Source: Paraburkholderia madseniana (GTDB lineage: Bacteria > Pseudomonadota > Gammaproteobacteria > Burkholderiales > Burkholderiaceae). From it: 64,000 nt of DNA. Under the pieces are notes generated by a model. It was not told the origin of the DNA. It searched no databases and saw only the letters and a list, made by a program, of their open reading frames with translations. Positions 44,474-52,976 of the stretch are shown here, piece by piece (within the stretch, counting starts at the first letter, position 1; every line of letters starts with the position of its first letter). The stretch lies in NCBI RefSeq assembly GCF_009690905.1, contig NZ_VOSW01000018.1, forward strand, positions 1 through 64,000, given 5' to 3'. A program made the translations under genes and the position numbers.

Positions 44474-46009
44474 ATGTCGCTTCTTTCACAGATCGGCTCA
44501 CTGCTCGGCTCGGCCAGCAGCACGTCCACCAGCGCGGCGATGGCCGCTGCGGCGAACGCCAAGCCGTTCTCGCAAACCCTGCAGCAGAGCATCGATCTGC
44601 AAAACAACGCGGCCGCGCAGAGCGCGATCAAGCCGCCGGCTCCGTCGTCCTCTTCGTCTGCGTCCGCTTCGTCGTCCTCGGCAGCTTCGTCCAGCGTGCA
44701 TGACGCGCCGCCGCCGCCCGATCCTTCGACGAAGAGCCAGGATGCCGCGAGCAGCAACACGGACAACAGCAATTCGACGAGCGCTTCCTCGTCCGGCTCA
44801 TCGTCGGCTTCGTCGTCCGCTTCCGCTGCCAATACGCAGCAAGCCTCGACCGACAAGACCGGCGCGACGCCCGCGAAGTCCGGCAACACGACTATGCAGA
44901 CCGATGCTGCCACCGCAGCAGCGGCTGCCGCTGCACAGGCGCAGGCTCAAGCGCAGGCCAATGCGAATAGCGCCACCGACCCGACGACCGCTGATCCCGC
45001 CACGGCGCTGACTGACGCTGCGACCACGCTGCCCGGCACGGGCACGGACACGACGACGGGCACCACCACGGGCAAAAAGACTGGCGCGACCGATTCGAAG
45101 TCGGCGCAGGACGCCTTGCAGGCGGCGCTGGCCGCGCTGGCGAGCGGCCAGGGCGTGGTTCCGCCACAGGCACTGGCGAGCGGCGCGGCAGCGAATGCCG
45201 CAACGGCGGCGAACGGTTTGGGTGCTGGCACGAGTAACGGACTCAACGGAACGGCGGACGGCAAGACACTGGCAGCCGGTTTGTTCGGCGACGGCAAGGG
45301 ATCGAGCGCAGGCAAGACCGCGTTGACGGCTGCTGCCACGACCGTGGCGGATCCATCGGCGGCAGCGAAGGCAGCGGCTGACGCGCTGAGCGCGACGGCG
45401 ACTGCGACGGCCGGTGGTGCGCAGGCTGACGATCTGGCGTCCTTCAAGAGTGCAGCGGATGCCGCGACTGCTGCGCTGGCGGCTGGCCAGGCTGCGGCGA
45501 GCGCCGCGAGTACGACGGCGGCCGTGCAGACGACGGGTAATACCGGTGCTGCCGAAGTGGCGAATATGTTGTCACCGCAGGTGGGCACGACGGATTGGGA
45601 AGACGCGTTGAGTCAGAAGGTGGTGTTTTTGTCGAATGCGCATTCGCAGAGTGCCGAGCTGACTTTGAATCCGAAGGATCTGGGGCCGCTACAGGTTGTG
45701 TTGCAGGTTGCCGATAACCATGCACATGCGTTGTTTGTTTCGCAGCACCAGCAGGTGCGGGAGGCTGTCGAGGCGGCGTTGCCGAAGCTTCGCGAGGCGA
45801 TGGAGTCCAACGGTATTGGGCTTGGGAGCGCTAGTGTTAGCGATGGGTTTGCCCGGCAGGGCGGGCAGCAGCAAAGTGCAGATTCGGGGCGCTCTGGGGC
45901 GCGCGGTGGTGCTGGGGGTTTTGCCGGCGGCGCTGGTTCGGATTCTGATTCTAGCGTTGCTAATGTTGCCGTTCGGCGGACTGTTGGGTTGGTTGATACG
46001 TTTGCTTAA
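44474..46009 (+). CDS. fliK: Flagellar hook-length control protein FliK
   Basis: A secreted ruler of 511 aa that senses hook length and triggers the switch of the export gate to late substrates. The N-terminal two thirds are Ala/Ser/Thr/Asp low-complexity. The C-domain (about 370-470) holds WEDALSQKVVFLSNAHSQSAELTLNPKDLGPLQVVLQV, the standard FliK switch region. Codon use changes toward T/G in the last 400 bases, next to the inverted-repeat element that begins four bases after the stop. Confidence 0.93.
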   Translation: MSLLSQIGSLLGSASSTSTSAAMAAAANAKPFSQTLQQSIDLQNNAAAQSAIKPPAPSSSSSASASSSSAASSSVHDAPPPPDPSTKSQDAASSNTDNSNSTSASSSGSSSASSSASAANTQQASTDKTGATPAKSGNTTMQTDAATAAAAAAAQAQAQAQANANSATDPTTADPATALTDAATTLPGTGTDTTTGTTTGKKTGATDSKSAQDALQAALAALASGQGVVPPQALASGAAANAATAANGLGAGTSNGLNGTADGKTLAAGLFGDGKGSSAGKTALTAAATTVADPSAAAKAAADALSATATATAGGAQADDLASFKSAADAATAALAAGQAAASAASTTAAVQTTGNTGAAEVANMLSPQVGTTDWEDALSQKVVFLSNAHSQSAELTLNPKDLGPLQVVLQVADNHAHALFVSQHQQVREAVEAALPKLREAMESNGIGLGSASVSDGFARQGGQQQSADSGRSGARGGAGGFAGGAGSDSDSSVANVAVRRTVGLVDTFA

Positions 46010-46013
46010 TCTG

Positions 46014-46279
46014 GGTTTTTTGCCCGTTCGGGCGGGGGATTGCCTGCGCGGCGCTTGCTTGTCAGTGTTCTTAGGGCTTTGGCCTTTCCTTGTTTTGTTA
46101 GTGGTCTATTAGCGTTGCCCCTGTGCGGGGCGGCACCTACTTTTCTTTGCCGGCTGCAAAGAAAAGTAGGCAAAAGAAAGCAGCTCAAACCGCTAATGCT
46201 AAGTGGGCACCGTAGCCTGCAACGGGTAGTGGTACATCTGGAATCCGTGTTCTCGCACACTCCGCGTTAGTGACAAAGG
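46014..46279 (+). repeat. Left arm (B) of an 824-bp inverted-repeat element
   Basis: This 266-bp arm matches 46572-46837 in reverse orientation, with differences mainly in the inner third and near the outer end. From outside in it holds GGTTTTTTGCC at the terminus, the TCAGTGTTCTTAG block, a GCCCC-GGGGC hairpin, and a perfect 15-bp hairpin CCTACTTTTCTTTGC/GCAAAGAAAAGTAGG (46136-46150 with 46156-46170, loop CGGCT). It starts four bases past the fliK stop. Confidence 0.92.
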
Positions 46280-46571
46280 ACTCATCCGCTCCCACTCCGC
46301 ACTGCGTGCGTCGCGGACGGGTCTGCCAGGGAAACCAAGGGCTTCGGTTCAGGTCTGTGGGGGCCGTCGGCTTCGCCTCGGCGAGGCGCCTCTGCAGTCA
46401 TGCAGCCCTCACTTCCAACTAAGGCCGTGTGTCGCAACACTCGTAGCTGTGCCTATTGATAGTGATATGCAATGGCAAACCGTGGTTCCGAGTGAAACGC
46501 GGGAGTTGAAACGTAGCGGGTGGTTTTATGAACTGCTCTTCGGCGCGCGCAGCGCCGCCGGAAGTATGACG
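46280..46571. other. Spacer between the two arms
   Basis: The 292 bases between the arms hold no supported gene. Short frames here (for example on the plus strand from 46449 and the minus strand to 46453) run into the arms and give repeat-derived peptides of the kind widely mis-annotated as hypothetical proteins in Burkholderia. A CGTCGGCTTCGCCTCGGCGAGGCGCC stretch (about 46367-46390) is a local GC-rich hairpin. Confidence 0.6.
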
Positions 46572-46837
46572 CCTTTGTCACTGGCGTATGCAGGGGCACG
46601 AACACAGATTCCAGATGCACCACTACCCGTAGCAGACCACGGTTCCCACTTAGCATGAGCGGTTTGAGCCGCTTTCTTTTGCCTACTTTTCTTTGCGGCA
46701 TGCAAAGAAAAGTAGGTGCCGCCCCGCACAGGGGCAACGCTAATAGACCACTAACAATTCAAGGAAAGGCCAAAGCCCCAAGAACACTGACAAAAGCGCT
46801 GCGCAGGCAACCCCTCCCCCACCGAAGGCAAAAAACC
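46572..46837 (-). repeat. Right arm (C) of the 824-bp inverted-repeat element
   Basis: The mirror copy of arm B, also 266 bp. Its perfect 15-bp hairpin is at 46682-46696 with 46702-46716 (loop GGCAT), and its outer terminus GGCAAAAAACC is at 46827-46837. Between this terminus and fliL there is only A/C-rich sequence with a 7-bp hairpin (TCAGGCG 46852-46858 and CGCCTGA 46864-46870). Confidence 0.92.
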
Positions 46838-46982
46838 TAAAACCAGCGCCGTCAGGCGATCCCCGCCTGAAAGGCAAAAACAAGAGATAGCCCTCAATAA
46901 CCCTTCTTTTCGACCCATCGCGCCGCAGGCAAATAAACAACAATCACCATCACCAGCACTAAAGGCAAGCAAAGCAAACCTC

Positions 46983-47489
46983 ATGGCAACCACGACCGCA
47001 AACCAGCAAGCCGCGCCCGCTTCCCCGGGCCCCTTGAAGCGCATCATCCTGATCGTCCTCATCGCGATCATCGCCGCAGGCGCTGCCGGCGCGGGTGTGT
47101 GGTTCTTCATGTCCAAGCGCAGCCCGGCCCCCGCGTCAGCGCCAACCGCCAGCGCACCGGCGCCGCTCGCCGTGCCGCTCTTCTTCCCGCTCGAATCGAT
47201 GACAGTCAACCTGCAATCGGACGACGGCCAGCAACACTTCCTGCGAATCGGCCTGACGCTCAAGCTCAACGACCCGAAAACCCAGCAGGAACTCTCCGAC
47301 CATATGCCGGAAGTGCGCAGCCGCATCCTCCTCGCACTGTCGAACAAACATCCGGAAGAACTCGCGCCGCTCGAAGGCAAACGCGCGCTCGCCACCGAAC
47401 TCCAGACGCTGATCGAACAGCCGACCGATAAGGGCGCCGCGCCGATCCACGTCCAGGACGTGCTGTTCACCGAATTCGTCGTGCAGTGA
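46983..47489 (+). CDS. fliL: Flagellar basal body-associated protein FliL
   Basis: A 168-aa single-pass membrane protein that lies near the stator and affects torque. The helix is ILIVLIAIIAAGAAGAGVWFF (about 21-41). The periplasmic part has PLESMTVNLQSDDGQQHFLRIGLTLKL (about 68-94), typical of FliL. No strong ribosome-binding site is seen before the ATG. It begins the fliLMNOPQR run, and the repeat element cuts it off from fliK, so it may need its own promoter. Confidence 0.92.
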   Translation: MATTTANQQAAPASPGPLKRIILIVLIAIIAAGAAGAGVWFFMSKRSPAPASAPTASAPAPLAVPLFFPLESMTVNLQSDDGQQHFLRIGLTLKLNDPKTQQELSDHMPEVRSRILLALSNKHPEELAPLEGKRALATELQTLIEQPTDKGAAPIHVQDVLFTEFVVQ

Positions 47490-47566
47490 CGTTCTCCGTG
47501 ACGTTCTCAGTGGCGTTACTAAGCGCCGCCATCATTAACCGCTTCGGGACGCACGAGGAATAAGGA

Positions 47567-48565
47567 ATGGGCCACGAAGAGTTCATGTCCCAGGAGGAGG
47601 TCGATGCCCTCCTCAAGGGCGTCACCGGCGAGTCCGACTCGGAAGCCGAGCAGACCGATCGTGCGGGCGTACGCCCGTACAACATCGCGACGCAGGAACG
47701 CATCGTCCGCGGCCGGATGCCCGGCCTCGAAATTATCAACGACCGCTTCGCGCGTCTGTTGCGCGTCGGCATCTTCAACTTCATGCGGCGCTCGGCGGAA
47801 ATTTCCGTCGGTCCGGTGAAGGTGCAGAAGTACAGCGAGTTCACCCGCAACCTGCCGATCCCGACCAACCTGAACCTGGTCCACGTGAAGCCGTTGCGCG
47901 GCACGTCGCTGTTCGTGTTCGACCCGAACCTGGTGTTCTTCGTGGTCGACAACCTGTTCGGCGGCGACGGGCGTTTCCATACCCGCGTCGAAGGCCGCGA
48001 TTTCACGGCAACCGAGCAGCGCATCATCATGAAGCTGCTCAACCTCACGTTCGAGCACTACGCGGCGTCGTGGAAAAGCGTGCGGCCGCTGCAGTTCGAA
48101 TTCGTGCGCTCGGAAATGCATACGCAGTTCGCCAACGTGGCGACGCCGAACGAAATCGTCATCGTCACGCAGTTCTCGATCGAGTTCGGCACGACGGGCG
48201 GCACGCTGCACATCTGCATGCCATATTCGATGATCGAGCCGATCCGCGACATTCTCTCGTCGCCGATCCAGGGCGAGGCGCTCGAAGTCGACCGCCGCTG
48301 GGTCCGCGTGCTGTCGCAACAGGTGCAGGCAGCAGAAGTGGAACTGACCGCCGACCTGGCCCAGGTGCCGGTCACGTTCGAACAGATCCTGAACATGCGC
48401 AAAGGCGATGTTCTGCCGATCAACATCCCCGAACACATCACGGCGAAAGTCGATGGCGTGCCGGTGATGGAGTGCGGCTACGGAATTTTCAATGGTCAGT
48501 ACGCGTTGCGGGTCCAGAAAATGATCAGCGCAGCCGACACGATGAAGGATGGTGGATATGAGTGA
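47567..48565 (+). CDS. fliM: Flagellar motor switch protein FliM
   Basis: A 332-aa switch protein. The N-terminal MSQEEVDALLKGV binds CheY-P. The middle domain (about 40-230) includes GRMPGLEIINDRFARLLRV and VFDPNLVFFVVDNLFGGDGRF. The C-terminal SpoA domain (about 245-325) has VPVTFEQILNMRKGDVLPIN. It ends eight bases into fliN. Confidence 0.97.
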   Translation: MGHEEFMSQEEVDALLKGVTGESDSEAEQTDRAGVRPYNIATQERIVRGRMPGLEIINDRFARLLRVGIFNFMRRSAEISVGPVKVQKYSEFTRNLPIPTNLNLVHVKPLRGTSLFVFDPNLVFFVVDNLFGGDGRFHTRVEGRDFTATEQRIIMKLLNLTFEHYAASWKSVRPLQFEFVRSEMHTQFANVATPNEIVIVTQFSIEFGTTGGTLHICMPYSMIEPIRDILSSPIQGEALEVDRRWVRVLSQQVQAAEVELTADLAQVPVTFEQILNMRKGDVLPINIPEHITAKVDGVPVMECGYGIFNGQYALRVQKMISAADTMKDGGYE

Positions 48566-49022
48566 CCTGAACGCAAAGACTGAGGCCGAACTGGCCGCTG
48601 GCGAGCCGCAACTGGCCGCCGACGCAACCAGCGCCGAAGACGAAGCGGCCATGGCCGACTGGGCCAGCGCGCTGGCCGAGCAGAACGACAACACGGAAGT
48701 CAGCGCGACCACGGCCGGCGTGTTCCAGCCGCTCTCGAAGGTCGAGCCGACCTCGACGCGTAACGACATCGACATGATCCTGGACATTCCTGTCCAGATG
48801 ACCGTCGAACTCGGCCGCACCAAGATCGCGATCCGCAACCTGCTGCAACTCGCACAGGGCTCGGTCGTGGAACTGGACGGCATGGCGGGCGAACCGATGG
48901 ACGTGCTGGTCAACGGCTGCCTGATCGCCCAGGGCGAAGTGGTGGTCGTGAACGACAAGTTCGGTATCCGTCTGACCGACATCATCACGCCGTCCGAACG
49001 TATCCGGAAACTGAATCGATGA
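48558..49022 (+). CDS. fliN: Flagellar motor switch protein FliN
   Basis: A 154-aa C-ring protein. The SpoA domain at about 73-150 has ILDIPVQMTVELGRTKIAIRNLLQLAQGSVVELDG and the end VVNDKFGIRLTDIITPSERIRKL. The acidic N-terminal 60 residues are variable. The ATG at 48558 is inside the end of fliM; an in-frame ATG three codons earlier is less likely. It overlaps fliO by ATGA. Confidence 0.96.
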   Translation: MSDLNAKTEAELAAGEPQLAADATSAEDEAAMADWASALAEQNDNTEVSATTAGVFQPLSKVEPTSTRNDIDMILDIPVQMTVELGRTKIAIRNLLQLAQGSVVELDGMAGEPMDVLVNGCLIAQGEVVVVNDKFGIRLTDIITPSERIRKLNR

Positions 49023-49663
49023 AATGCGTTGCCGGTCGCGCCATGCTGCACGCGTCGCGCGATGTTCTCAATCGCGCTGTGCTCGCAGCAATGGCAACGA
49101 CGGCAGCGGCCACCCCGGCGCTGATGTTCGCAGTGACCTCCGTGGCGGCACTCGCCCCATCAGCCGCGCACGCGGCCGACATGAACGCGGTCAACAACGC
49201 CGTGAAAATCGCGTCAGGTGTGGGTGCGGGCACGGCCGTTCCGGCGCTCGGCGTCGGCGCGGTGCTGCAAACCATCGTCGGCCTGCTGGTCGTGATCGGT
49301 CTGGTGTTCGCCTGTGCATGGCTCGCGCGCCGCTTCGGCTTGCAGCCAGCCAATCGCGGCGGCCTCGTGAAGACGATCGGCGGCGCCTCGCTCGGCGGCA
49401 AGGAGCGGGTCGCGGTGGTCGAGATCGGCGATACGTGGCTCGTGCTCGGCACGGCGCCCGGCAATGTGCGTCTGCTGCACACGATGCCCGCCGGTTCGGC
49501 CGCAATCGATCCGGTCGCAGGCACGCAATTGGCCACACCCGGCGCATCGGATACATCGAGTAAAGGCGCCGCGTTGCCCGGCACCTTCGGCCAACGCTTT
49601 CGCGATGCTTTAAAAGGCGAAGTGGGCAAACGTTTCAATGGGCAAGGCAGCGGGGATCGGTAA
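49019..49663 (+). CDS. fliO: Flagellar biosynthesis protein FliO
   Basis: A 214-aa protein that helps assemble the FliP ring. The family core is a membrane helix, [24 protein letters not shown] (about 82-105), followed by a basic cytoplasmic domain with [37 protein letters not shown] (about 121-157). The first 45 residues look like a signal peptide or additional helix (APSAAHA). The stop overlaps the fliP start as TAATG. Confidence 0.9.
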   Translation: MKCVAGRAMLHASRDVLNRAVLAAMATTAAATPALMFAVTSVAALAPSAAHAADMNAVNNAVKIASGVGAGTAVPALGVGAVLQTIVGLLVVIGLVFACAWLARRFGLQPANRGGLVKTIGGASLGGKERVAVVEIGDTWLVLGTAPGNVRLLHTMPAGSAAIDPVAGTQLATPGASDTSSKGAALPGTFGQRFRDALKGEVGKRFNGQGSGDR

Positions 49664-50505
49664 TGCAGTTCAGTCTTCTTTCAGTGCACCCCGTGCAATC
49701 AGCACATCAAACGCACGCCACGCGCATGTCCTGCGCCGCCTCGAAAATCATTCCCATCCTGCGCCGCGTCGCGCCAGTCGTGTTGCCGGCGCTGATGCTC
49801 GCGCTGCCGACGCTGTCGTTCGCGCAAACCGCCGGCTTGCCGGCCTTCAATACGAGCCCGGGTCCGAACGGCGGTACGACGTATTCGCTGAGCGTGCAGA
49901 CGATGCTGCTGCTCACGATGCTGTCGTTCCTGCCGGCGATGGTGCTGATGATGACGAGCTTCACTCGCATCATCATCGTGTTGTCGCTGCTACGTCAGGC
50001 GCTCGGCACCACCACCACGCCGCCAAACCAGGTGCTGGTCGGTCTCGCGCTGTTCCTCACGCTGTTCGTGATGTCGCCGGTGCTCGACAAGGCCTATAAC
50101 GAGGGCTACAAACCGTTCTCCGAAGGCTCGATGCCGATGGAGACGGCGGTGAGCCGCGGCCTCGCGCCGTTCAAGACCTTCATGCTGCGCCAGACCCGCG
50201 AAAGCGATCTTGCCTTGTTCGCCCGCATCTCGCACGCAGCGCCGATGCAAGGTCCGGAAGACGTGCCGCTGTCGCTGCTGGTGCCGTCGTTCGTGACGAG
50301 CGAACTGAAAACGGGCTTCCAGATCGGCTTCACGATTTTCATCCCGTTCCTCATCATCGACATGGTGGTGGCGAGCGTGCTGATGTCGATGGGGATGATG
50401 ATGGTCTCGCCCGCCACCATCTCGCTGCCGTTCAAGCTGATGCTGTTCGTGCTGGTCGACGGTTGGCAACTGCTGCTCGGCTCGCTCGCGCAGAGCTTTG
50501 TTTAA
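49663..50505 (+). CDS. fliP: Flagellar export gate protein FliP
   Basis: A 280-aa membrane protein that forms the core of the export gate with FliQ and FliR. A long N-terminus with signal peptide (cleaved after about residue 55, SFAQ) precedes [37 protein letters not shown] (about 97-133) and the C-terminal [32 protein letters not shown] 49663 overlaps fliO by one base; ATG 49726 is a shorter alternative. Confidence 0.96.
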   Translation: MQFSLLSVHPVQSAHQTHATRMSCAASKIIPILRRVAPVVLPALMLALPTLSFAQTAGLPAFNTSPGPNGGTTYSLSVQTMLLLTMLSFLPAMVLMMTSFTRIIIVLSLLRQALGTTTTPPNQVLVGLALFLTLFVMSPVLDKAYNEGYKPFSEGSMPMETAVSRGLAPFKTFMLRQTRESDLALFARISHAAPMQGPEDVPLSLLVPSFVTSELKTGFQIGFTIFIPFLIIDMVVASVLMSMGMMMVSPATISLPFKLMLFVLVDGWQLLLGSLAQSFV

Positions 50506-50569
50506 CCGGCTCATTTAACCAGCTCACTTAGTTGCGTCACTCAATCCTTCACGCTTCCGGTACTACGCC

Positions 50570-50839
50570 ATGAATCAGGAATCCGTCATGACGCTCGCGC
50601 ACCAGGCCATGTATGTCGGCCTGCTGCTTGCCGCGCCGTTGTTGCTGGTCGCGCTGGTGGTCGGTCTGGTGGTGAGCCTGTTCCAGGCCGCCACGCAGAT
50701 CAACGAAACCACGCTGTCGTTCATTCCGAAGCTGCTCGCGATCGCCATCACGATGGTGATCGCCGGTCCGTGGATGTTGACGACCATGCTCGACTATCTG
50801 CGCCAGACGCTCACCAATATCCCGTCGCTAGTCAACTGA
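50570..50839 (+). CDS. fliQ: Flagellar export gate protein FliQ
   Basis: An 89-aa two-helix membrane protein of the export gate. ALVVGLVVSLFQAATQINETTLSFIPKLLAI is the diagnostic core. It lies 64 bases after fliP and 46 before fliR. Confidence 0.97.
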   Translation: MNQESVMTLAHQAMYVGLLLAAPLLLVALVVGLVVSLFQAATQINETTLSFIPKLLAIAITMVIAGPWMLTTMLDYLRQTLTNIPSLVN

Positions 50840-50885
50840 GCGCGGCCCCGGCTTCAGCTCGGCGCTTGCCCCCTTCCCCACCGCC

Positions 50886-51668
50886 ATGTTTTCCGTCACC
50901 TACGCCCAACTGAACGTCTGGCTCACAGCGTTCCTGTGGCCGTTCGTGCGGATTCTCGCGCTGGTGGCGACCGCGCCGGTGCTCGGCAACCGCTCGCTGC
51001 CGACGCGCGTGAAGATCGGCCTCGCGGCTTTCATCACGATCATCGTCGCGCCTACGCTCGGCGCGCTGCCGCAGGTCACGGTGTTTTCCGCCGAAGGCGT
51101 GTGGATTATCGTCAACCAGTTCCTGATCGGCATCGCGCTCGGCATGACAATGCAGATCGTGTTCCAGGCGATCAGCGCCACTGGCGATTTCGTCGGCCTC
51201 GGCATGGGTCTCGGTTTCGCAACATTTTTCGACGCGCAGGCAAGCAGTTCGAGCCAGGTGCTGTCGAGCTACATGAACATCATTGCAATGCTGGTGTTTC
51301 TGGTGATCGATGGCCATCTGCAGATGATCAGCGCGCTGCTGACCACGTTCCAGTCCGTGCCGGTGTCGGCGAACATTCTGGGCGCGCCCGGCTGGCGCAC
51401 GCTGGCGAATTTCGGCAGCACGGTGTTTTCGGCGGGCCTGTTGCTGTCGCTGCCGGTGGTCGTCGCGCTCCTGATCACCAATATCTCGCTCGGCATCCTG
51501 AACCGCGCCGCGCCGCAAATCGGCGTATTCCAGATCGGCTTTCCGCTGACCATGCTGATCGGCATGCTGCTCCTGCAACTGATGATCCCGAACATGATTC
51601 CGTTCTTCATGCGCCTGTTCGACGTCGGTCTCGATCAGATGGGGCGTGTAGCAGCGGGGTTGAAGTAG
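50886..51668 (+). CDS. fliR: Flagellar export gate protein FliR
   Basis: A 260-aa membrane protein with about six helices, completing the FliP5Q4R1 gate. Conserved blocks are PFVRILALVATAPVLGNRSLPTRVKIGLA (about 19-47) and NRAAPQIGVFQIGFPLTMLIG (about 215-235). It is the last gene of the fliLMNOPQR run and meets flgL tail to tail across a shared terminator. Confidence 0.97.
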   Translation: MFSVTYAQLNVWLTAFLWPFVRILALVATAPVLGNRSLPTRVKIGLAAFITIIVAPTLGALPQVTVFSAEGVWIIVNQFLIGIALGMTMQIVFQAISATGDFVGLGMGLGFATFFDAQASSSSQVLSSYMNIIAMLVFLVIDGHLQMISALLTTFQSVPVSANILGAPGWRTLANFGSTVFSAGLLLSLPVVVALLITNISLGILNRAAPQIGVFQIGFPLTMLIGMLLLQLMIPNMIPFFMRLFDVGLDQMGRVAAGLK

Positions 51669-51690
51669 CGCGGCCCCACCCAAAACAAAG

Positions 51691-51725
51691 AAGGGCGGAA
51701 CCGGCTCACACCGGCTTCCGCCCTT
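51691..51725. terminator. Bidirectional terminator between fliR and flgL
   Basis: AAGGGCGGAA-CCGG (51691-51704) pairs with CCGG-C-TTCCGCCCTT (51711-51725) around CTCACA, with one bulged base. A-rich sequence on the left and T-containing sequence on the right let it work for both strands. It closes the plus-strand fli and minus-strand flg transcripts. Confidence 0.88.
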
Positions 51726-51745
51726 CCTCGTTTCAGACTGCTCGC

Positions 51746-52966
51746 TCAATTCAGGTACTGGAACAGCGAAACGCTCTGGATCTTCACGAACGCCTGCTGC
51801 GCCGCTTGCAGCGCGTTTTGCGTCATCGTGTACTGGCCGATCGTCTTGGCCATGTCCGTCTGCGTCAGATCCGCGAGGTTGCTCGACGTCTGCAACGTGT
51901 TGGTCTGGGTGACGGTCTGCAACGCCTGCACTTGCTGCTCGCGGCCACCCACCGCCGCCTGCGCGGTCACGACGTTGTTCATCGTGTTTTCGAGCTGGGT
52001 CATGCTGGTGGTCAGTGCGCTCTGGTAGCTGGCCGTCGAGGCGCCGCCGGACAGCGGCGATTGCAACGTGGTGATCAACTGGCTCAGATTGGCGAACACA
52101 TCCATGCTGCCTTGCGTGGCCGGCGTCACGGAAAAGCTGTCGCCCGCGTTCGGTGCGCCAGTGATGTTCACCGTCTGGCCGCCAAGCGTGATCGCCGAGC
52201 CGGCCGTAAACGGTTGCGGCGCGCTCGTGGTCGGCGCCCCGCTCGGCGGGGTCTGGGTCACCGTGTAGGTGGTCGCCGACGTGAAGTTGATCGCGTACGT
52301 ATCCGCATTGGCCGGATTGGTCGGGTTCGTCAGGCTCACGGTGCTGATCACGCCCGTGCCCGTGTTGCCCGCCGTCGCGGCCGGCACCGAGCTGGTGCCG
52401 ATCGCTGCCACGCTCCCGAAGATCGCGAGACCGTTGTCGCCGGTCTGAATCGTGTGCGAGGACGTGATCTGCATGGAAGGCGTACCGGTATCGCCCGAAT
52501 AGCTCACGACACCGGCCGCGTTGGTGGTGTACGGCGTCGCAGTGGTTTGATAACCACCGAACAAGGCATTGCCCTGCGGGTCGGTCGCATTGGCGAGCGT
52601 CATCAACTGGCTGCGCAAGCTCTGCAATTGCGTCGCGATCGAACCGCGGTCGCCGTTGTTCAGCGAACCGTCGCCGGCGCTCAGCACCAGCGTGTGAATG
52701 CTCTGCAGCACGGTATTGACACTGCCGAGCGTCGAATCTTCCTGTTGCAGCGAAGAGAGCGCGGCGCCCTGGTTGGTCGTGTACTGCGACAGGCTCGTCG
52801 CCGTCGAACTCAGCAGCACCGCCTGCGCCGCGCCGAGCGGATTGTCCGACGGCGTGGAGAGGCTCACGCCGCTCGAGATCTCTTGATACAACTGCGACAA
52901 CTGAGCTTGCTGATCGCTCATCGTCGCCACGTTCATATTGAAGTACTGCGTACTGGAGATGCGCAT
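51746..52966 (-). CDS. flgL: Flagellar hook-filament junction protein FlgL
   Basis: A 406-aa junction protein, longer than the 317 aa of enteric FlgL. The flagellin-like N-terminus MRISSTQYFNMNVATMSDQQ and C-terminus SSNLADLTQTDMAKTIGQYTMTQNALQAAQQAF form the coiled D0/D1 parts. An inserted module (about 195-280) ends in GAPNAGDSFSVTP and resembles ones in FlgK and FlgE. ATG 52966 has a GAGG site; TTG two codons earlier is possible. It follows flgK by ten bases. Confidence 0.95.
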   Translation of the reverse strand: MRISSTQYFNMNVATMSDQQAQLSQLYQEISSGVSLSTPSDNPLGAAQAVLLSSTATSLSQYTTNQGAALSSLQQEDSTLGSVNTVLQSIHTLVLSAGDGSLNNGDRGSIATQLQSLRSQLMTLANATDPQGNALFGGYQTTATPYTTNAAGVVSYSGDTGTPSMQITSSHTIQTGDNGLAIFGSVAAIGTSSVPAATAGNTGTGVISTVSLTNPTNPANADTYAINFTSATTYTVTQTPPSGAPTTSAPQPFTAGSAITLGGQTVNITGAPNAGDSFSVTPATQGSMDVFANLSQLITTLQSPLSGGASTASYQSALTTSMTQLENTMNNVVTAQAAVGGREQQVQALQTVTQTNTLQTSSNLADLTQTDMAKTIGQYTMTQNALQAAQQAFVKIQSVSLFQYLN

Positions 52967-52976
52967 GTTCAACGCC

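Noticed and set aside
46449..46737. Short frames in the fliK-fliL gap encoding peptides with CGAAPTFLC-type sequence
   Set aside because: They come from the inverted-repeat arms, which are non-coding; similar peptides are common mis-annotations.
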